A DNA stretch of 64,000 bases from NCBI RefSeq assembly GCF_900607235.1, contig NZ_LR027857.1:62001-126000 (forward strand), read 5' to 3'. Shown here piece by piece: positions 63,048 to 64,000 of the stretch (position 1 is its first letter; the number at the start of each line of letters is the position of its first letter). This stretch comes from Olivibacter jilunii. Its GTDB lineage: Bacteria > Bacteroidota > Bacteroidia > Sphingobacteriales > Sphingobacteriaceae. Made by a program: the position numbers and the translations under genes. The notes below the pieces were generated by a model that was not told the origin of the DNA, searched no databases, and saw only the letters and a program-made list of their open reading frames with translations.

Positions 63048-64000
63048 TTTTTGAATACTTTAAATAGTGCATAAGATAATAACATAATGAGCAAGTACAC
63101 CAATCCTATTTTCACATTGTACACAAACATGGCAAGCAAGGAAATACCACCAATGACTAAAACCATGAGGGGAAAAATCGGATACAAGGGGACTCTAAAG
63201 GGGCGGTACAATTCGGGTTGAACACGCCTTAACTTGATAAGCGCTATCATTGACACAACATATAGGGTTAATGCCCCAAAAACGGAGAGGGTAATGATTT
63301 CTGCTGTTTTTCCGGAAAGGAGCGCCAATATTCCCAGTATCATGTTTAAGATCAATGCATAGCTTGGTGTTCGGTATTTGCTTGAAATTTTACCAAGAAA
63401 AGGAGGAAAATTGTTTGCTTTTCCCATTTCATAGGTCGATCGCCCTGCGGCCAAGATTAATCCGTGAAAAGAGGCTACCAATCCGAATAGGCCTACCGTT
63501 ATCAGTAAATGATATAAAATATGGTTATCTCCTGTAATGTGCGATAGCGCAAGAGGCAATGGCGAATCAGAAGTTTCCCCATTTACACCATTCCTAAAAA
63601 CAATAGCTTCCCAACCTGCCACGCCTACAGAGGAAACGAATACGAGCACACAAAGCATCACAAGCGTCAAGATTGCCCAACCGAAACCCTTTTTAATATC
63701 CCGTTGCGGATTTTTAGTTTCTTCGGCTACATTTGCAATTCCCTCGATACCGAGAAAAAACCAGATAGCAAAAGGGATGGCAGCAAAGGCGCCCGACCAG
63801 TTATGCGGTAAGGGATTTTGTACAAAACCGGCTGCATTGAAATGAGGTGCAGCAATTCCAACGAAGATCAATAACTCACTGACAGCAAGAATAGTAATGA
63901 CTAATTCAAAAGTGGCAGCGGCTTTAATCCCTATGATATTTAGTGTAGTAAAAAGTACGTAGGCAATAATAGCTGTTTGTAGAATAGGAGCTTCCGGAAA
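63044..64000 (-). CDS. Ethanolamine-type APC-family permease (partial)
   Basis: The frame is open to the window edge; I read through the TTG at 63869-63871 because upstream codons continue the protein (AATFELVITILAVSELL). At least 319 residues, lacking the N-terminus. It has eight or so hydrophobic segments and strings typical of the ethanolamine permease (eat) group of the APC superfamily: FAAIPFAIWFFLGIEGIANVAEE, TVGLFGLVASFHGLILAAGR and PLYPIFPLMVLVIGG. It imports an amine by proton symport. ATGA overlap with the ligase gene. A related amino-acid or amine substrate is possible. Confidence 0.87.
   Translation of the reverse strand, partial: FPEAPILQTAIIAYVLFTTLNIIGIKAAATFELVITILAVSELLIFVGIAAPHFNAAGFVQNPLPHNWSGAFAAIPFAIWFFLGIEGIANVAEETKNPQRDIKKGFGWAILTLVMLCVLVFVSSVGVAGWEAIVFRNGVNGETSDSPLPLALSHITGDNHILYHLLITVGLFGLVASFHGLILAAGRSTYEMGKANNFPPFLGKISSKYRTPSYALILNMILGILALLSGKTAEIITLSVFGALTLYVVSMIALIKLRRVQPELYRPFRVPLYPIFPLMVLVIGGISLLAMFVYNVKIGLVYLLIMLLSYALFKVFKK

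Noticed and set aside
57658..64000. Classical putrescine (Puu) pathway
   Set aside because: No PuuB flavin oxidase or PuuE transaminase is present, and the permease resembles the ethanolamine type; an alcohol dehydrogenase does not fit putrescine.
1..64000. tRNA, rRNA, riboswitch, phage or insertion sequence genes
   Set aside because: None seen on reading both strands; no transposase or integrase motif was found in any frame.

Overview
The window looks like a chromosomal stretch of a free-living member of the Bacteroidota, most likely Sphingobacteriaceae (Pedobacter, Olivibacter or Sphingobacterium relatives). This rests on two SusC/SusD pairs, many exported sugar-active enzymes with lipoprotein or Tat-type leaders, an ECF sigma factor with an anti-sigma partner, and TAnnTTTG-type promoter boxes. 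No tRNA, rRNA, CRISPR array, phage or intact insertion sequence was seen. The genus is an inference.

Layout. (1) 1-6.3 kb: a non-phosphorylating L-fucose catabolic cluster (FAH-family hydrolase, SDR dehydrogenase, UxaA-type dehydratase, mutarotase, FucP symporter) divergent from an AraC-type regulator. (2) 6.5-12.6 kb: exported sugar-processing genes (TIM-barrel isomerase/epimerase, two Gfo/Idh/MocA oxidoreductases, ThuA-like protein) divergent from a LacI-type regulator. (3) 12.9-26.4 kb: a DUF6807 protein, SusD/SusC on the minus strand, a 405-bp control region with two copies of a LacI-type palindrome, SusC/SusD on the plus strand, and a GH95 alpha-L-fucosidase. (4) 26.4-28.1 kb: an unexplained spacer and a third Gfo/Idh/MocA gene. 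(5) 28.3-35 kb: an MG2/TonB-plug protein, an ECF sigma factor with an unusual anti-sigma/TonB fusion, and a von Willebrand A protein. (6) 35.1-36.8 kb: an MhqD/MhqO-like pair. (7) 36.9-43 kb: GH29, GH20 and an outer-membrane beta-barrel protein. (8) 43.3-46.7 kb: a WG-repeat protein, PLP-dependent histidine decarboxylase, divergent Lrp/AsnC regulator and an unknown protein. (9) 47-54.4 kb: a second GH20, a second GH29 with F5/8-type modules, and LutC-LutB-LutA. (10) 54.8-64 kb: phospholipase C, aldehyde dehydrogenase, class I glutamine amidotransferase, iron-dependent alcohol dehydrogenase, PuuA/IpuC-like glutamine synthetase and an ethanolamine-type permease.

How it fits together. GH95, two GH29 and two GH20 enzymes would release fucose and N-acetylhexosamine from fucosylated glycans. 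FucP imports fucose, the 1-3.8 kb enzymes take it to pyruvate plus L-lactate, and LutABC can oxidise the lactate to pyruvate. The right-hand cluster reads best as a gamma-glutamylation route for ethanolamine: import, ligation to glutamate, alcohol oxidation, aldehyde oxidation, then release of glutamate and glycine. It has an iron alcohol dehydrogenase where the putrescine (Puu) route has the amine oxidase PuuB. This is the most promising little-described system here.

The spacers are unusual. They are assembled from recurring short modules: GTTAAGTAG-type strings that stop all three frames, TCATCACTCA strings, GTTATTGG strings, CCTGCC/GGCAGG palindromes, a 48-bp triple tandem repeat, and a 114-bp near-identical repeat on both sides of the phospholipase gene.
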